From NCBI RefSeq assembly GCF_002920895.1, contig NZ_PQVG01000005.1:62001-126000 (forward strand): a DNA stretch of 64,000 nt, given 5' to 3'. Of this stretch, positions 62,895 through 64,000 are shown in pieces. Made by a program: the position numbers and the translations under genes. How positions within the stretch are numbered: the stretch's first letter is position 1; each line of letters opens with the position of its first letter. The notes below the pieces were generated by a model. The model did not search any database. It saw only the letters and a list, made by a program, of their open reading frames with translations, and was not told the DNA's origin. Origin of the DNA: Flavobacterium alvei (GTDB taxonomy: Bacteria > Bacteroidota > Bacteroidia > Flavobacteriales > Flavobacteriaceae).

Positions 62895-64000
62895 CTAATA
62901 TTTAAACTTTTTCAGGCTGCTTTCCAATTCATTTTTTGAACCCATAAAAGGAACCAAATAAAAACTGTATTGATAATTTCCAGACTTAATTTGATATTGT
63001 TCCAAAGGTTGTGCTACCAAAGTCCAGCTGTCGTTTCCTCCAACACCCATTTGAACCAAATCAATATTTACAGTTAAAAACCCCGGATCTTTTAAGTCAT
63101 ACGTATGTCCCGCAGCACTCAGATTTTCCTGCGTGTAAGGCCACGCGCTCATACTCAACACTTTTGTGTCATTTGCAATTACAAATCCTTTGTTTTTCTG
63201 TGGAGTGGTTAATGCCATCCATCTCACATCGCATCGATTTCCGTTTTCTTGAGGTTTTGGGTAATGCTCGATAAAGTCATTGATTGGGAGTGAATATTTT
63301 CCAACGAATGAACCAAAACTTCTGTCGCTGTAATTCTCCAATTCTCCTTTTCCATACCACGAAATCTGATCAAACTTTCTTTGAACGCCCATTTGCATTC
63401 CAATTTTCGGAATGTTTGGCAATTTATTCGAGGCTTTCAAGCTGTAATCCACTTTTATGGTCCCGTCAGGTTTGATGTTGTACACCACGCTCACATTGGC
63501 ACTGTCTTTTATAATTTCGTAATCGCTTGTGATTTTAATTTCAGAATTGGACTTGTCCATTTTGATATTCGTCAATTTTGGCTTGGCTTTGTACCATTGT
63601 TTCAAAAGCTTTTGTGATTTCCAACCTCTTTTGTCATTGTCCGTAAGCGGTCGAACGAAATTTGGCAACAAAGGCGCAAAAACCTGTTCTTCTCCATTGA
63701 AAACATACGAACTCAACGCTCCGTTTGCTTTACTTATATTGATGTCAAACGTCTTTCCTTTGATTTTAAAATCAGAATCCGTTTCGGAAACATTTGTGTT
63801 TTCTTTTTTGGAAACCAATGAAACCGCTTCTTTCTTTTTCAACAAAAATTGGTCTTCGGCCACAACATACCCTTTTGAAGCCCAAAGTTCTTCTTTCGAA
63901 AGTTGGAATTCGATATTCAAAAGGTATTCTGCACCAGATTTCATTTTTGGCAAATACGGACTGACATTGAAAGTTGTCGATTGCCCCGCTTCTACATTGA
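62895..64000 (-). CDS. GH2 beta-galactosidase, C-terminal part (partial, runs off right edge)
   Basis: About 368 residues of the C-terminal end of an LacZ-like GH2 enzyme. The frame stays open to the edge; the first residues in the window read NVEAGQSTTFNVSPYLPKMK, typical of the Ig-like domain 4. The rest is the beta-galactosidase small-chain domain: FDINISKANGALSSYVFNGEEQVFAPLLPNFVRPLTDNDKRG, then RKFDQISWYGKGELENYSDRSFGSFVGKY, then RCDVRWMALTTPQKNKGFVIAN and MGVGGNDSWTLVAQPLEQYQI. The catalytic barrel and N-terminus are outside the window. It would trim beta-galactose from galactan or arabinogalactan side chains, and it lies 5 bp before GH106. Confidence 0.93.
   Translation of the reverse strand, partial: NVEAGQSTTFNVSPYLPKMKSGAEYLLNIEFQLSKEELWASKGYVVAEDQFLLKKKEAVSLVSKKENTNVSETDSDFKIKGKTFDINISKANGALSSYVFNGEEQVFAPLLPNFVRPLTDNDKRGWKSQKLLKQWYKAKPKLTNIKMDKSNSEIKITSDYEIIKDSANVSVVYNIKPDGTIKVDYSLKASNKLPNIPKIGMQMGVQRKFDQISWYGKGELENYSDRSFGSFVGKYSLPINDFIEHYPKPQENGNRCDVRWMALTTPQKNKGFVIANDTKVLSMSAWPYTQENLSAAGHTYDLKDPGFLTVNIDLVQMGVGGNDSWTLVAQPLEQYQIKSGNYQYSFYLVPFMGSKNELESSLKKFKY

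Noticed and set aside
63951-63953. TTG considered as the start codon of the last gene
   Set aside because: The frame continues without a stop to the window edge and the upstream residues fit a GH2 Ig-like domain, so the gene is simply cut by the edge.

Overview
The window comes from a Bacteroidota genome, most likely Flavobacterium or a close relative. The grounds are a SusC/SusD pair, a type IX secretion (T9SS) sorting tail, A/T-rich TAnnTTTG-type promoters, short Bacteroidota lipoprotein signals, and dispersed '(c)cacagatt' intergenic repeats. Every convincing gene is on the minus strand, so transcription runs from high to low coordinates. Almost the whole window is one very large polysaccharide utilization locus (PUL) aimed at pectin.

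Layout in order of transcription. (1) 64000 to 48905: a GH2 enzyme cut by the window edge, a GH106 rhamnosidase, an SGNH acetylesterase, a DUF5703 protein, a PL1 pectate lyase, a GH127 enzyme, an alpha/beta-hydrolase esterase and a CE8 pectin methylesterase. (2) 48904 to 48453: the main regulatory gap. (3) 48452 to 43052: susC and susD, followed by a strong stem-loop. (4) 42860 to 4208: two PL1 lyases flanking a DUF3826 gene, a DUF4955-type beta-helix protein, GH140-like (apiosidase family), GH28, GH43, a beta-propeller protein, GH78, an STN-esterase fusion, GH95, a six-hairpin glycosidase lipoprotein, a T9SS cargo protein, a second GH78, a propeller/TIM-barrel fusion lipoprotein, a GH67-like enzyme, GH2, a DUF4238 gene, and GH2. 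A probable terminator lies at about 4153-4181. (5) 3868 to 1: a separate operon with its own promoter, encoding a DeoR regulator, a FucI/AraA-type isomerase and a split transketolase that runs off the left edge.

How the genes fit together. CE8 and the acetylesterases de-esterify pectin, and PL1 lyases and GH28 cut homogalacturonan. GH78, GH106, GH2, GH95, GH127, GH43 and the GH140-like enzyme remove L-rhamnose, galactose, L-galactose or fucose, arabinose and possibly apiose. SusCD imports the oligosaccharides. This enzyme set resembles machinery for rhamnogalacturonan II or another heavily decorated pectin. The apiosidase-like gene together with an isomerase plus split-transketolase operon suggests that D-apiose is one of the released and metabolised sugars. 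That link is an inference.

Several proteins have no assignable activity: DUF5703, DUF4955-type, DUF3826, two sialidase-like propellers, the GH67-like enzyme and the T9SS protein. The intergenic spaces hold a family of dyad repeats, two REP-like elements and strong hairpins. No tRNA, rRNA, CRISPR array, insertion sequence or hybrid two-component regulator was seen.
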